DNA from: Micromonospora sp. U21
GTDB taxonomy: Bacteria; Actinomycetota; Actinomycetes; Mycobacteriales; Micromonosporaceae
Direction: 5' to 3'
DNA: 57,688 nucleotides
Assembly (NCBI RefSeq): GCF_018070045.1
Contig: NZ_JAGPYK010000037.1
Coordinates: 1 to 57,688, forward strand
The translations under genes and the position numbers were made by a program. The notes beneath the pieces are model-generated. The model made no database searches. It was given only the letters and a program-made list of their open reading frames with translations, and was not told the origin of the DNA. How positions within the stretch are numbered: position 1 is the first letter of the stretch; each line of letters starts with the position of its first letter. Below, piece after piece: positions 33,980 to 42,611 of the stretch.

Positions 33980-34825
33980 TCAGAGCCGGCAGGCGTGGAT
34001 GTTGGTGACCAGGATGGCCCGGGCGCCCAGTTCGTACAGCTCGTCCATGATCCGGTGCACGTCGTCGCGGAGCACCATCGCCTGCACGGCCACCCAGCCC
34101 TCGCGGTGCAGCGGCGACACCGTGGGCGACTCGATGCCGGGGGTCAGCCCGCTGGCCCGGTCCAGCAGGCCGGCCGGCACGTCGTAGGCGAGCATCACGT
34201 ACCGGCGGGCCACCAGCACGCCGTGCAGGCGGCGCAGCAACTGCTCGGCCTGCGGGTGCCCCGACGCGCCGGCCCGACGGACCAGCACCGCCGAGGAGCG
34301 CAGCAGCGGCTCGCCGAAGACCACGAGACCCGCCTGGCGCAGGGTGGCGCCGGTCTCCACCACGTCGGCGACCACGTCGGCGACGCCGAGCCGGACGGCG
34401 TTCTCGACCGCGCCGTCGAGGCGGATCACGTCGGCCTTGACGCCCAGCTCACCGAGGTGCCGTTCGACCAGCCCCGGGTACGCGGTGGCGATCCGGTGCC
34501 CGCCCAGGTCGCGTACCGAGGCGATGTCGTCGGGGCGGGCGGCGAAGCGGAAGGTGGCCTGGCCGAAGACGAGGTCGACGACCTCCTCCGCCGGCGCGGC
34601 CGAGTCGATCAGCAGGTCGCGGCCGGTGATCCCGAGGTCGAGGTCTCCGGAGCCGACGTAGGTGGCGATGTCCTTGGGACGCAGGTAGAAGAATTCGACG
34701 TCGTTGGACTCGTCCCGGCAGACGAGGTCCTTGGGGTCGGTGCGCTGGCGGTAGCCCGCCTCGCGCAGCATCTGGGCGGCCGGTTCGGCCAGGGTGCCCT
34801 TGTTGGGAATGGCGACACGCAGCAT
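33980..34825 (-). CDS. hisG: ATP phosphoribosyltransferase (long form)
   Basis: First step of histidine synthesis, PRPP plus ATP. 281 residues: MLRVAIPNKGTLAEPAAQML start, DLGITGRDLLIDS, ATAYPGLVERHL, and the PRPP loop ENAVRLGVADVVADVVETGATLRQAGL. The C-terminal ~75 residues (VMLAYDVPAGLLDRA ... VHRIMDELYELGARAILVTNIHACRL) form the histidine-binding regulatory domain, so this is the homohexameric long form that needs no HisZ. AAGGAG precedes ATG 34825. It lies 47 bp after hisE. Confidence 0.97.
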   Translation of the reverse strand: MLRVAIPNKGTLAEPAAQMLREAGYRQRTDPKDLVCRDESNDVEFFYLRPKDIATYVGSGDLDLGITGRDLLIDSAAPAEEVVDLVFGQATFRFAARPDDIASVRDLGGHRIATAYPGLVERHLGELGVKADVIRLDGAVENAVRLGVADVVADVVETGATLRQAGLVVFGEPLLRSSAVLVRRAGASGHPQAEQLLRRLHGVLVARRYVMLAYDVPAGLLDRASGLTPGIESPTVSPLHREGWVAVQAMVLRDDVHRIMDELYELGARAILVTNIHACRL

Positions 34826-34872
34826 GACGGAGTGCTCCTTCGATCCGGGATGGCGATCAACGAGTGGGGCAC

Positions 34873-35136
34873 TCACAGATGTCGGTAGACGTCCTTGAGT
34901 TCGAGACCGCTGGCCAGCATCAGCACCTGGACCTGGTAGAGCAGTTGGGAGATCTCCTCGGCGGTGCGCTGCGGCCCCTCGTGCTCGGCGGCCATCCACG
35001 ACTCGGCCGCCTCCTCGACGACCTTCTTGCCGATGAAGTGCACCCCCTTGTCCAGGGCGGCGACGGTGCCCGAGCCCGGGGTGCCGGCTGCGGCCTTGGC
35101 CTGCAGCTCGGCGAACAACTCCTCGAACGTCTTCAC
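34873..35136 (-). CDS. hisE: Phosphoribosyl-ATP pyrophosphatase
   Basis: Second step of histidine synthesis. 87 residues of the MazG-like all-alpha fold: KTFEELFAELQAKAAAGTPGSGTVAALDKGVHFIGKKVVEEAAESWMAAEHE, with the metal-binding EExxE-type helix (VVEEAAE) and AEEISQLLYQVQVLML. GTG 35136 is the start. Here hisE is separate from hisI, as usual in actinobacteria, and sits between ribH and hisG. Confidence 0.96.
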   Translation of the reverse strand: MKTFEELFAELQAKAAAGTPGSGTVAALDKGVHFIGKKVVEEAAESWMAAEHEGPQRTAEEISQLLYQVQVLMLASGLELKDVYRHL

Positions 35137-35162
35137 GGAACGCGATTCTTCCAGCCGGCCGG

Positions 35163-35666
35163 TCAACCGCTGAAGCCGACCCGCTGGCCGTCGTGGGCAA
35201 GAGTCCGGACAGCCAGCGCGGCGTCGAGCGCGGCGACGGTGGCCGACCAGCCCTTGTCCTCCGCCGACCCGGGCAGTCCGGCCCGGTCCCGGGCCTGCTC
35301 GATGGTGTCCACGGTGAGCACCCCGTGCGCCACCGGCTTGCCCTCGTCCAGCGCCACCCGGGTCAGCCCGTCGGTGACCGACCGGCAGACGTAGTCGAAG
35401 TGCGCGGTGGCGCCACGGACCACCACGCCGAGCGCGACCACCACGTCGCAGCGGCGCGCGAGGGCCTGGGCGACCACCGGCAGCTCGACCGAGCCGGCGA
35501 CCCGGGCCACCACCGAGTGGGCGCCGCACGCCTCGGCGGCGGCCACCGCGCGCTCCAGCATGTGGTCGGTCAGCTCGCCGTGCCACCGGGCGGCCACCAC
35601 CCCGACGGTCAGCCCCGCGGCGTCCACCGCGTCGACTCCCGGCTCACCGAAACCCGCCATCGTCAT
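35163..35666 (-). CDS. ribH: 6,7-dimethyl-8-ribityllumazine synthase
   Basis: Condenses the ribityl-diamine with dihydroxybutanone phosphate. 167 residues: VGVVAARWHGELTDHMLERAVAAAEACG, VARVAGSVELPVVAQALARR, LGVVVRGATAHFDYVCRSVTDGL (catalytic His in the HFDYV segment), PVAHGVLTVDTIEQARDRAG. ATG 35666 overlaps the ribBA stop by ATGA. Last gene of the riboflavin operon. Confidence 0.97.
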   Translation of the reverse strand: MTMAGFGEPGVDAVDAAGLTVGVVAARWHGELTDHMLERAVAAAEACGAHSVVARVAGSVELPVVAQALARRCDVVVALGVVVRGATAHFDYVCRSVTDGLTRVALDEGKPVAHGVLTVDTIEQARDRAGLPGSAEDKGWSATVAALDAALAVRTLAHDGQRVGFSG

Positions 35667-36928
35667 GCTCCGATCTCGTCGTTGGCGACCGGACGCCCCA
35701 GCGGCGCCTCGCTCACCTCGTCCAACTCGTCCAACAGGTGACCCATCCGGTCCCGCTTGGTGCGCAGGTAGCGCAGGTTCTCCGGGTGCGCGCCGGCCGG
35801 CAGCCCCTCCCGGCCGGTGATCGTCAGCCCGTAGCCCTCCAACCCGGCCCGTTTGGCCGGGTTGTTGGTGAGCAGCCGCATCGAGCGCACGCCCAGGTCG
35901 TAGAGGATCTGCGCGCCGGTGCCGTAGTCCCGGGCGTCGGCCGGCAGGCCCAGGTCGAGGTTGGCGTCCACGGTGTCCCGGCCGAGGTCCTGCAACTGGT
36001 ACGCCTGGAGCTTGTGCAGCAGCCCGATGCCGCGCCCCTCATGCCCGCGCACGTAGAGCACCACACCCCGGCCCTCGCGTGCGACGCGGGCCAGCGCGGC
36101 GTCCAGCTGCGGCCCGCAGTCGCAGCGCAGCGAGCCGAACACGTCCCCGGTGAGGCACTCGGAGTGCACCCGGACCAGCACGTCCTGGCCGTCACCGAGG
36201 TCACCCAGCACCATCGCGACGTGCTCGGCCGGGTCGTGCTCGGCGCGGTAGCCGAGCGCCCGGAACACCCCGTGGCGGGTCGGCATCCGGGCTTCGGCGA
36301 CCAGCTCGACCTGCTTCTCGGTTCGCCGCCGGTACGCGATCAGGTCGGCGATGGTGATCAGCGTGAGGCCGTGCTCGGCGCAGAACTTCTCCAGGTCCGG
36401 CATCCGCATCATGGTGCCGTCGTCGTTGACCAGTTCGCAGAGCACGCCCGCGGGGCGCAGCCCGGCGAGCCGGGTCAGGTCCACCGCCGCCTCGGTGTGC
36501 CCGGGCCGGCGCAGCACCCCACCCTCGCGGGCCCGCAGCGGCACCACGTGCCCGGGCCGGGCCAGGTCCGTCGGGTCGGTGGCCGCGTCGGCGAGCAGCC
36601 GGATGGTGTGCGCGCGGTCGGCCGCCGAGATGCCGGTGCTGATCCCCTCCCGGGCGTCCACGGTCACCGTGTACGCGGTGCCGCGCCGGTCCTGGTTGGT
36701 GTGGTGCATCGGCGGCAGGTCGAGCCGGTCGGCCTCGCTCTCGGTGAGCGGCACGCAGATGTAGCCGGACGTGTAGCGGACCATGAACGCGAGCAGCTCC
36801 GGCGTGGCCAGCTCGGCCGCGAAGATCAGGTCGCCCTCGTTCTCCCGGTCGGCGTCGTCGACCACGACGACCGGCCGGCCGGCGGCGATCTCAGCGACCG
36901 CCTGCTCAATGCTCGCGAAGCTGCTCAT
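35663..36928 (-). CDS. ribBA: Bifunctional DHBP synthase / GTP cyclohydrolase II
   Basis: 421 residues. The N-terminal RibB domain has the acidic loop VVDDADRENEGDLIFAAE and RPGHVVPLRAREGGVLRRPGHTEAAVDL. The C-terminal RibA domain has the zinc cysteines in VHSECLTGDVFGSLRCDCGPQLDAAL and VLYVRGHEGRGIGLLHKLQAY. It produces both precursors of the lumazine. ATG 36928 overlaps the ribM stop (ATGA); the stop overlaps ribH. Confidence 0.97.
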   Translation of the reverse strand: MSSFASIEQAVAEIAAGRPVVVVDDADRENEGDLIFAAELATPELLAFMVRYTSGYICVPLTESEADRLDLPPMHHTNQDRRGTAYTVTVDAREGISTGISAADRAHTIRLLADAATDPTDLARPGHVVPLRAREGGVLRRPGHTEAAVDLTRLAGLRPAGVLCELVNDDGTMMRMPDLEKFCAEHGLTLITIADLIAYRRRTEKQVELVAEARMPTRHGVFRALGYRAEHDPAEHVAMVLGDLGDGQDVLVRVHSECLTGDVFGSLRCDCGPQLDAALARVAREGRGVVLYVRGHEGRGIGLLHKLQAYQLQDLGRDTVDANLDLGLPADARDYGTGAQILYDLGVRSMRLLTNNPAKRAGLEGYGLTITGREGLPAGAHPENLRYLRTKRDRMGHLLDELDEVSEAPLGRPVANDEIGA

Positions 36929-37614
36929 GCGACGGCCTCCGTGTAGGTGGGCGGGAGTGCGGCGGACGGCCGGGCGGCGCGCGAGGTGCGCCACCAGGCG
37001 GCGAAGCCCCAGGCGCAGAATGCGCCGTAGACCAGGTACATGGCCGCCGACGGGTAGAACCCGCCGCGCAGCAGCAGTGGCACGCCGACCGCGTCCACCG
37101 CGATCCAGACCAGCCAGAACTCCACCCACCCGCGGGCCATGCCGTAGGTGGCCAGCAGGCTGCCGGTGAGGATCCAGGCGTCCGGCAGCGGGCCCCAGGA
37201 GCCCAGTGCGGCGAGCACCGGGTACGCCGCGGCGGTGCCGACCGCGGCGGCCAGCAGCATTGCCAGCCGCTCCCGCCCGGTGGCCCAGCGCGGCTGCACC
37301 GCGGCGTGCCCGGCGTCGGCGCGGCGGTTGCGCTGCCAGCGCCACCAGCCGTAGACGCTGACCGCGAAGAAGAACACCTGCCGGCCGGCCTGCCCGTAGA
37401 GGTCGTGCTCCTGCGGGGTGGCGAACACCCCGCCGAGGAAGACGGTGAACAGCAGCGCGTTGCCGATCATGCCGACCGGCCAGGCCCAGACCAGCCGACG
37501 CAGGCCGAGGAGCGCGGAGACCAGCCCGAACACATTGCCGACGATCTCCCGGAGCAGCACCGGCGAGCCGACCACCTGCACCTGGGCGTCCAGCAGCCAG
37601 CCGAGCGGGCCCAT
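36925..37614 (-). CDS. ribM: PnuC-family transporter, probably the riboflavin importer RibM
   Basis: 229-residue membrane protein with about six or seven helices (REIVGNVFGLVSALLGLRRLVWAWPVGMIGNALLFTVFLGG, VFFFAVSVYGWWRWQ, LAMLLAAAVGTAAAYPVLAAL, WILTGSLLATYGM, YLVYGAFCAWGFAAWW). VYGWWRW and WPVGMIGN are PnuC-family motifs. PnuC members usually take up nicotinamide riboside, but in Corynebacterium and Streptomyces the RibM branch sits in FMN-riboswitch operons and imports riboflavin; the location here favours that. Overlaps ribE by one base and ribBA by four. Confidence 0.88.
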   Translation of the reverse strand: MGPLGWLLDAQVQVVGSPVLLREIVGNVFGLVSALLGLRRLVWAWPVGMIGNALLFTVFLGGVFATPQEHDLYGQAGRQVFFFAVSVYGWWRWQRNRRADAGHAAVQPRWATGRERLAMLLAAAVGTAAAYPVLAALGSWGPLPDAWILTGSLLATYGMARGWVEFWLVWIAVDAVGVPLLLRGGFYPSAAMYLVYGAFCAWGFAAWWRTSRAARPSAALPPTYTEAVA

Positions 37615-38267
37615 CAGGCCACCCCGCCCGGGGCGGTGGTCGACCCGGGCGCACCGGCGTCGCCGGCATCGACCAGCCGGGCGCCGAGGAGCCGCTCGAC
37701 GTACTTGGCCAGCACGTCGACCTCCAGGTTGACCGGGTCGCCGACGCCCTTCGCGCCGAGCGTGGTCAGCTTGAGTGTGGTCGGGATCAGACCGACGGAG
37801 AACTGGTCCACGCCCACCTCGGCAACGGTCAGCGAGACGCCGTCGATGGTGATCGAGCCCTTCTCCACCACGTACCGGGCCAGGGCGGCGGGCAGCCGGA
37901 ACCGGACCGTCTCCCACTGCTCGGCCGGCTCCCGGGAGATCAGCTCACCGACCCCGTCCACGTGCCCCTGCACCAGGTGCCCGCCGAGCCGGCTGCCCAG
38001 CGCGGCGGCCCGCTCCAGGTTGACCGGATCGCCGGGGCGCAGCGCGCCCAGCGCGGAGCGGCGCAGCGTCTCCCCCATCACGTCCGCGGTGAAGACACCG
38101 TCCGCCGCCTCCACCACGGTCAGGCAGACGCCGTTGACCGCGATGGAGTCGCCATGGCGGGCGTCGGAGGTGACCAGCGGGCCGCGTACGGCGACCAGCG
38201 CCGAATCGCCCGCGGTCGACGACACCCGGACGACCTCGCCCAACTCCTCGACAATGCCGGTGAACAT
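37614..38267 (-). CDS. ribE: Riboflavin synthase alpha chain
   Basis: Dismutates two lumazines to riboflavin. 217 residues of two similar barrels: MFTGIVEELGEVV ... SIAVNGVCLTVVEA ... VNLERAAALGSRLGGHLVQGHVDGVGE, then ARYVVEKGSITIDGVSLTVAEVG ... VNLEVDVLAKYVERLL. MFTGIVEE is the family start; ATG 38267 is one base after the ribD stop. Confidence 0.97.
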   Translation of the reverse strand: MFTGIVEELGEVVRVSSTAGDSALVAVRGPLVTSDARHGDSIAVNGVCLTVVEAADGVFTADVMGETLRRSALGALRPGDPVNLERAAALGSRLGGHLVQGHVDGVGELISREPAEQWETVRFRLPAALARYVVEKGSITIDGVSLTVAEVGVDQFSVGLIPTTLKLTTLGAKGVGDPVNLEVDVLAKYVERLLGARLVDAGDAGAPGSTTAPGGVA

Positions 38268-38268
38268 G

Positions 38269-39330
38269 TCAGCCCTCCCTCTTACGGGGCAACGCGGTGA
38301 TCCGGAGATCCGGACCGATCTGCGTAACGTCGACGAACTCCAGATCGATGGCCTCGGCGATGGTGCTCACGCCGGCGTCGACCAGGGCGGTCGGGCCGGC
38401 GCCGAGCAGCCGGGGCGCGACGTACCCGACGATCTTGTCGACCAGGCCGGCGGCCAGGAACGCTCCGGCCAGCCGGGGGCCGCCCTCCAGCAGCACCGCG
38501 CGGACCCCGCGCTGGTGCAGCGCCGCGAGCAGCACCGGCAGGTCGACCCGGCCGTCCGGGCCCGCGCCCACCTCGGCGGCGGTCGCGATCCAGGTCCGCG
38601 CGGCGCCGTCGCGGACCCGGGCGTCGGCCGGGGTACGCCCCGAGCTGTCCACCACCACCCGCAGCGGCTGCCGGATGGCCAGGCTGCCGTCGCGCAGGTT
38701 GCGGGCGGTCAGTCGGGGATCGTCGGCGAGCACGGTGCCCACCCCGGCGATGACCGCGTCGACCGTGCCGCGCAGCGCGTGCACGTCGATCCGGGCCGCC
38801 TCCGAGGTGATCCACATGCTGGTTCCGTCCGCCGCCGCGGACCGGCCGTCCACCGTCGCGGCGTACTTCCAGATCACGTACGGCCATCCCCGGCGCATCG
38901 AGGTCAACCAGGCGACGTTGCCGGCCTCGGCCTCGTCGCCGCGTATTCCCAGGTCCACCTGGACCCCGGCGGAGCGCAGCGTGGCGGCGCCGCCGGTGGC
39001 CACCGGGTTCGGGTCGGGTACGGCGATCACCACACGGCCCACTCCGGCCTGGACCAGCGCGGTGCTGCAGGGGCCGGTGCGACCGGTGTGGTCACAGGGT
39101 TCCAGGGTGACCACGGCGGTGCCGCCGCGGGCGCGCTCCCCGGCCTGGGCCAGCGCGACGATCTCGGCGTGCGGCCCACCGGCGTAGGCGTGGAAGCCCT
39201 CACCGACGACCGTGCCGTCCGCGTCGAGCAGCACGCAGCCGACCACTGGGTTGGGGCTGGTGGTTCCCAGCCCGCGCGCCGCCAGCTCGATCGCGCGTCG
39301 CATCGCCTCATCGACGGAGACGCTGGCCAT
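38269..39330 (-). CDS. ribD: Bifunctional riboflavin deaminase/reductase
   Basis: 353 residues. The deaminase domain has the zinc motif HAEIVAL and PCDHTGRTGPC, with TSPNPVVGCVLLD at the N-terminus. The reductase domain (from ~150: WPYVIWKYAATVDGRSAA, ADDPRLTAR, VRAVLLEGGPRLAGAFL) uses NADPH. First gene of ribD-ribE-ribM-ribBA-ribH, behind an FMN riboswitch ending 164 bp before the ATG. GAGAGGGCAGGG in front of the ATG gives the ribosome site. Confidence 0.97.
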   Translation of the reverse strand: MASVSVDEAMRRAIELAARGLGTTSPNPVVGCVLLDADGTVVGEGFHAYAGGPHAEIVALAQAGERARGGTAVVTLEPCDHTGRTGPCSTALVQAGVGRVVIAVPDPNPVATGGAATLRSAGVQVDLGIRGDEAEAGNVAWLTSMRRGWPYVIWKYAATVDGRSAAADGTSMWITSEAARIDVHALRGTVDAVIAGVGTVLADDPRLTARNLRDGSLAIRQPLRVVVDSSGRTPADARVRDGAARTWIATAAEVGAGPDGRVDLPVLLAALHQRGVRAVLLEGGPRLAGAFLAAGLVDKIVGYVAPRLLGAGPTALVDAGVSTIAEAIDLEFVDVTQIGPDLRITALPRKREG

Positions 39331-39363
39331 CGCCCTGTCCCTGCCCTCTCACTCGCCGGTCCG

Positions 39364-39374
39364 CGCGCTGGCGG
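39364..39374 (-). promoter_or_regulatory. Sequence complementary to the riboswitch 5' P1 strand
   Basis: On the mRNA this is CCGCCAGCGCG, an exact complement of CGCGCTGGCGG at the 5' edge of the aptamer (39653-39663). It lies 34-44 nt before the ribD start. If the aptamer is empty, this pairing could compete with P1. Confidence 0.45.
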
Positions 39375-39494
39375 TCAGGGAGGCGGCATGGGGCCGCAGG
39401 GCATGCGGCGGCGGAGTCCGGGTACGGCGCGGCCGCCCCGGGGGGTCGGCACGGCACGCTGAAGCCAGCGGCCGGCTCGGACCCGTCCGTCCCG

Positions 39495-39663
39495 CGCGCT
39501 GTCTCCCATCCGGACTTTCTGGGCGCGGACGAACCGCCCCCAACCGTCGGCCCCGGATTTTCACCAGGTCCACCGGACGGCAGAGCCGTCCGGGTCGCGG
39601 GCTGACCACGGTCGGACCGTGGATCACCGCCGGTTCGGAATTTCACCGAGTCCCGCCAGCGCG
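39495..39663 (-). promoter_or_regulatory. FMN riboswitch (RFN element)
   Basis: The minus strand shows the RFN conserved blocks in order: GACTCGGTGAAATTCCGAAC, CGGCGGTGATCCACGG, GTCAGCCCGCGA, GACCTGGTGAAAATCCGGGG, CCGACGGTTGGGGG and AGTCCGGATGGGAGACAGCG. P1 is CGCGCTG (39657-39663) with CAGCGCG (39495-39501). It should reduce expression of the riboflavin operon when FMN is abundant. Confidence 0.97.
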
Positions 39664-39742
39664 TGGTGGGTACTCCGGCAGTCTTACACGCAAACGGGGG
39701 TGCGCCGCCACCGAGGCGAGCTACTTCACAGCCGGATCACGC

Positions 39743-40699
39743 TCACGTGACGCCGCGCCGCCGGTCCACCGCCACGTACGACCCCGGCTGGCTCTTGGCC
39801 ACCGTCTTCATCTCGGAGGCCACCGCGATGGCCTCGAGCGGGTCGGTGAACCGCTTACCGGCGTCGGAGAGGGAGACGCCGATGGAGAGGGTGACCAGGG
39901 CGGCCCGGCGGATGGTGCCCCGCCGGTCCTTCAGCTCGACGAAGCCGCGCTCCCGGTCGGTCGGGTCGTAGAGCGTGTCGGCCGCCTTCTCGAAGTCGAC
40001 CACCGCCCGGGAGGTCAGCGAGCGGACCTGGTCCGGGGCGCAGACGATGACGAAGTCGTCGCCGCCGACGTGGCCGAGGAAGGCCGGTGGCAGACCCACC
40101 GCCACCACCGCCCGGTGCAGGCTGCGGGCCAGCGCGGAGATGAAGTCGTCGCCGCGGACGAAGCCGTACCGGTCGTTGACGCTCTTGAAGCGGTCGATGT
40201 CGATGTAGCCGACCGCGTAGTCGACACCGTGCCGGACCCGGTCGCTGATCTCCCGGCGGATCCGGCTGTTGCCGGGCAGCCCGGTCAGCGGGGAGACCTC
40301 CCGGAACTCCTTGTTGCGGCGCAGGGTCGACGAGACCCGGGCCACCAGCTCGGCGGTGTCGAACGGCTTGACCAGGTAGTCGTCGGCGCCGGCGCTGAGC
40401 CCGTGCACCTTGTCGACGGTCATCCCCTTGGCCGTCAGCATGATCACCGGCAGGGCGGAGGTCATCGGGTCGGCGCGCAGCCGCCGGGTCAGCTCCAGCC
40501 CGTCGATCCGGGGCATCATCAGGTCGACGACGGCCAGGTCGGGCCGCTGCCGCTCGATGACCTCGAGGGCCTCCTGGCCGTCGCTGGCGTGGATCACCTC
40601 GAAGCCGTGCAGCCGCAGGTTGAACTCGACGAAGCGGGCGATGTCCTCGTCGTCGTCCACGACGAGGATGATGTCCTTGCGGTCGCCCTCGGGGTCCAC
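39743..40699 (-). CDS. Response-regulator receiver fused to a GGDEF domain
   Basis: 318 residues. The receiver domain (about 8-125) has IILVVDDDEDIARFVEF, the phospho-acceptor Asp in LAVVDLMMPRIDGLEL, and LVKPFDTAELV with the conserved Lys. It is followed by a GGDEF-type domain (about 140-315) with VGYIDIDRFKSVNDRYGFVRGDD and the signature VGGDDFVIV, i.e. GGDDF instead of GGDEF. Possible diguanylate cyclase, though activity of the variant is uncertain. GTG 40699 lies one base after the rpe stop, so it is coupled to rpe. No histidine kinase is nearby. Confidence 0.88.
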   Translation of the reverse strand: MDPEGDRKDIILVVDDDEDIARFVEFNLRLHGFEVIHASDGQEALEVIERQRPDLAVVDLMMPRIDGLELTRRLRADPMTSALPVIMLTAKGMTVDKVHGLSAGADDYLVKPFDTAELVARVSSTLRRNKEFREVSPLTGLPGNSRIRREISDRVRHGVDYAVGYIDIDRFKSVNDRYGFVRGDDFISALARSLHRAVVAVGLPPAFLGHVGGDDFVIVCAPDQVRSLTSRAVVDFEKAADTLYDPTDRERGFVELKDRRGTIRRAALVTLSIGVSLSDAGKRFTDPLEAIAVASEMKTVAKSQPGSYVAVDRRRGVT

Positions 40700-40700
40700 C

Positions 40701-41381
40701 TCAGGCCCCGGGAGCCGCGCGTTCCGCCAGCGCCCGCAGGTGGCGCACCGCCTCCGCCGGGTCGGCGGCACCGTAGACGGCGGTACCTGCCACGAACGCG
40801 TCGGCGCCCGCGGCGGCGGCCTGCTCGATGGTGTCGGCGGCGATCCCACCGTCCACCTCGATACGCAGCTCCAGGTGCCCCGCGTCGACGTGCCGACGGA
40901 CGGCGCGGACCTTGTCCAGCAGCTGCGGGATGAACCGCTGCCCGCCGAAACCGGCCTTGATCGTCATGATCAGCAGGGTGTCGAAGCTGGGCAGCAGGTC
41001 CAGGTACGGCTCGATCGGGGTGTCCCGGTCGATGGCCAGCCCGGCCTTCGCGCCGGCGGAGCGCAGGTCCTTGGCGAGCGCCACGGGGTCGTCGCACGCC
41101 TCGGCGTGGAACGTCACGTTGTACGCGCCGGCGTCGGCGTAGCCGGGAGCCCACCGGCGCGGGTCCTCGATCATCAGGTGCACGTCGAACGGCATCGCGG
41201 TGACGGCGCGCAGGCTCTGCACCACGGGCAGTCCGATGGTCAGGTTCGGCACGAAATGGTTGTCCATCACGTCCACGTGCAACCAGTCCGCGGCGTCCTC
41301 GACGGCACGGACCTCTTCGGCGAGGCGGGCGAAATCGGCGGCCAGGATGCTCGGCGCGACGATTGGCGGCGGTACGGTCAC
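40701..41381 (-). CDS. rpe: Ribulose-phosphate 3-epimerase
   Basis: Interconverts ribulose- and xylulose-5-phosphate. 226-residue TIM barrel: PIVAPSILAADFARLAEEV, DWLHVDVMDNHFVPNLTIG (metal-binding Asp/His), FDVHLMIEDP, LIMTIKAGFGGQRFIP, LRIEVDGGIAADTI, GADAFVAGTAVYGA. It feeds ribulose-5-phosphate to riboflavin synthesis next door. GTG 41381 has no ribosome site but follows TACACT (41388-41393) by 6 nt, so the transcript may be leaderless. Confidence 0.96.
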   Translation of the reverse strand: MTVPPPIVAPSILAADFARLAEEVRAVEDAADWLHVDVMDNHFVPNLTIGLPVVQSLRAVTAMPFDVHLMIEDPRRWAPGYADAGAYNVTFHAEACDDPVALAKDLRSAGAKAGLAIDRDTPIEPYLDLLPSFDTLLIMTIKAGFGGQRFIPQLLDKVRAVRRHVDAGHLELRIEVDGGIAADTIEQAAAAGADAFVAGTAVYGAADPAEAVRHLRALAERAAPGA

Positions 41382-41636
41382 GGGGCCAGTGTACGAACGC
41401 GGCCACCCGCCGCCCGCATCGCGGCACCATCGGGGACGCGCTGTGATCCAGCGGTGACCAGTGGTGCAGAATTGGCCGGTCCGGACCGGCGGATCCGGAC
41501 GAACAGACATCCGCGGCTGGCCGATCGACGGAAACGCGACGACACTCCAACGGGGACGGTGCCGTAGGCTGCACGCCCGCCGGGGTCTCGCCGCGGGGTC
41601 GCGGTGACCGGCCGCCAGCTGCCGGGAGGGCGGACG

Positions 41637-42527
41637 ATGCGACGGTGGCTCGGAGCGCTGGCGCTGGCCGGCGCCACGACGATGCTGCTGGCCGGCTGTG
41701 GGCCGGCGCGAGGCGCCGACGGTGACCTCACCGACGACTGGCCGGCGCTGCGGCCCCCGAAACCGTTCACCCCAGCCACCGACACCTGCCTGCCCCGGAT
41801 CACCTCGATCGTGCAGGCCAGCACGTACGAGACGGTGGACTGCGCACGCACCCACCTGGCCGAGGCGATTCACGTCGGCACCTTCACCGGCCCCGCCGCA
41901 CTCGCCGATACCCGGCCACAGCCAGGGTCGCCGGCACTGCGAACCGCCCGCGCCGAGTGCGACCAGCGGGCCCGGGAGGTGCTCGGCGGCGACTGGCACA
42001 CGGCACGGCTCACCCTGTCCCTCTCGCTGCCCACGGCACCGGCCTGGGTCGGTGGCGCGCGCTGGTTCCGCTGCGACCTCAGCGAGACCGACAGCATCGA
42101 CAACACCCGGCCGGTGAACCGCACCGGCAGCCTGCGCGGCGCGTTGATCGGTGACACGCCGCTGACCCATCGCTGCTTCGACCCCAAGCTGATCGGCGAC
42201 AACCTCAACTACATGGCGCCGGTGCTCTGCACAGAGCCGCACCGCGCCGAGTTCGTCGGCGTCTACCTGGAACGGGACATGAGCTGGGCCGACTTCACCC
42301 GCTCCGCCGAGCAGGCGCACCGACGGTGCATGGCGTTGATCGCCGCGTACGCCGCGGTGCCGAACAACAGCGACCTGCCGTACCGGGCCGGGTCCATCTA
42401 CTACCCACCGTCGCAGCGCGAGTGGGAGGAGGGTGACCGCGGGGTGCGCTGTTTCCTGTGGAGCGACGACCGCAAACTCACCCGCTCGATGCGCAATGCG
42501 GGCCCACAGGGACTACCCGCCATCTGA
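41637..42527 (+). CDS. Septum-formation-domain lipoprotein, first of two tandem paralogues
   Basis: 296 residues. MRRWLGALALAGATTMLLAGCG is a lipoprotein signal with lipobox LAGC (Cys21), so it is probably anchored outside the membrane. The rest has paired Cys-x-x-x-H segments (TVDCARTHLAEAIHVG and VLCTEPHRAEFVGVY), the pattern of the Septum_form domain, plus ARWFRCDLSE and RGVRCFLWSDDRKLTRSMRNAG. GGGAGGG precedes ATG 41637. The next gene has the same length and layout. Function unproven. Confidence 0.8.
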   Translation: MRRWLGALALAGATTMLLAGCGPARGADGDLTDDWPALRPPKPFTPATDTCLPRITSIVQASTYETVDCARTHLAEAIHVGTFTGPAALADTRPQPGSPALRTARAECDQRAREVLGGDWHTARLTLSLSLPTAPAWVGGARWFRCDLSETDSIDNTRPVNRTGSLRGALIGDTPLTHRCFDPKLIGDNLNYMAPVLCTEPHRAEFVGVYLERDMSWADFTRSAEQAHRRCMALIAAYAAVPNNSDLPYRAGSIYYPPSQREWEEGDRGVRCFLWSDDRKLTRSMRNAGPQGLPAI

Positions 42528-42611
42528 GCACCGGTGCCGTATGCTGCTGCGCCGTGGCGCTACCGACCGGCTGGGGGCCGGCCGGAGACCACCAGCGGCG
42601 GGAGGTCGGGG

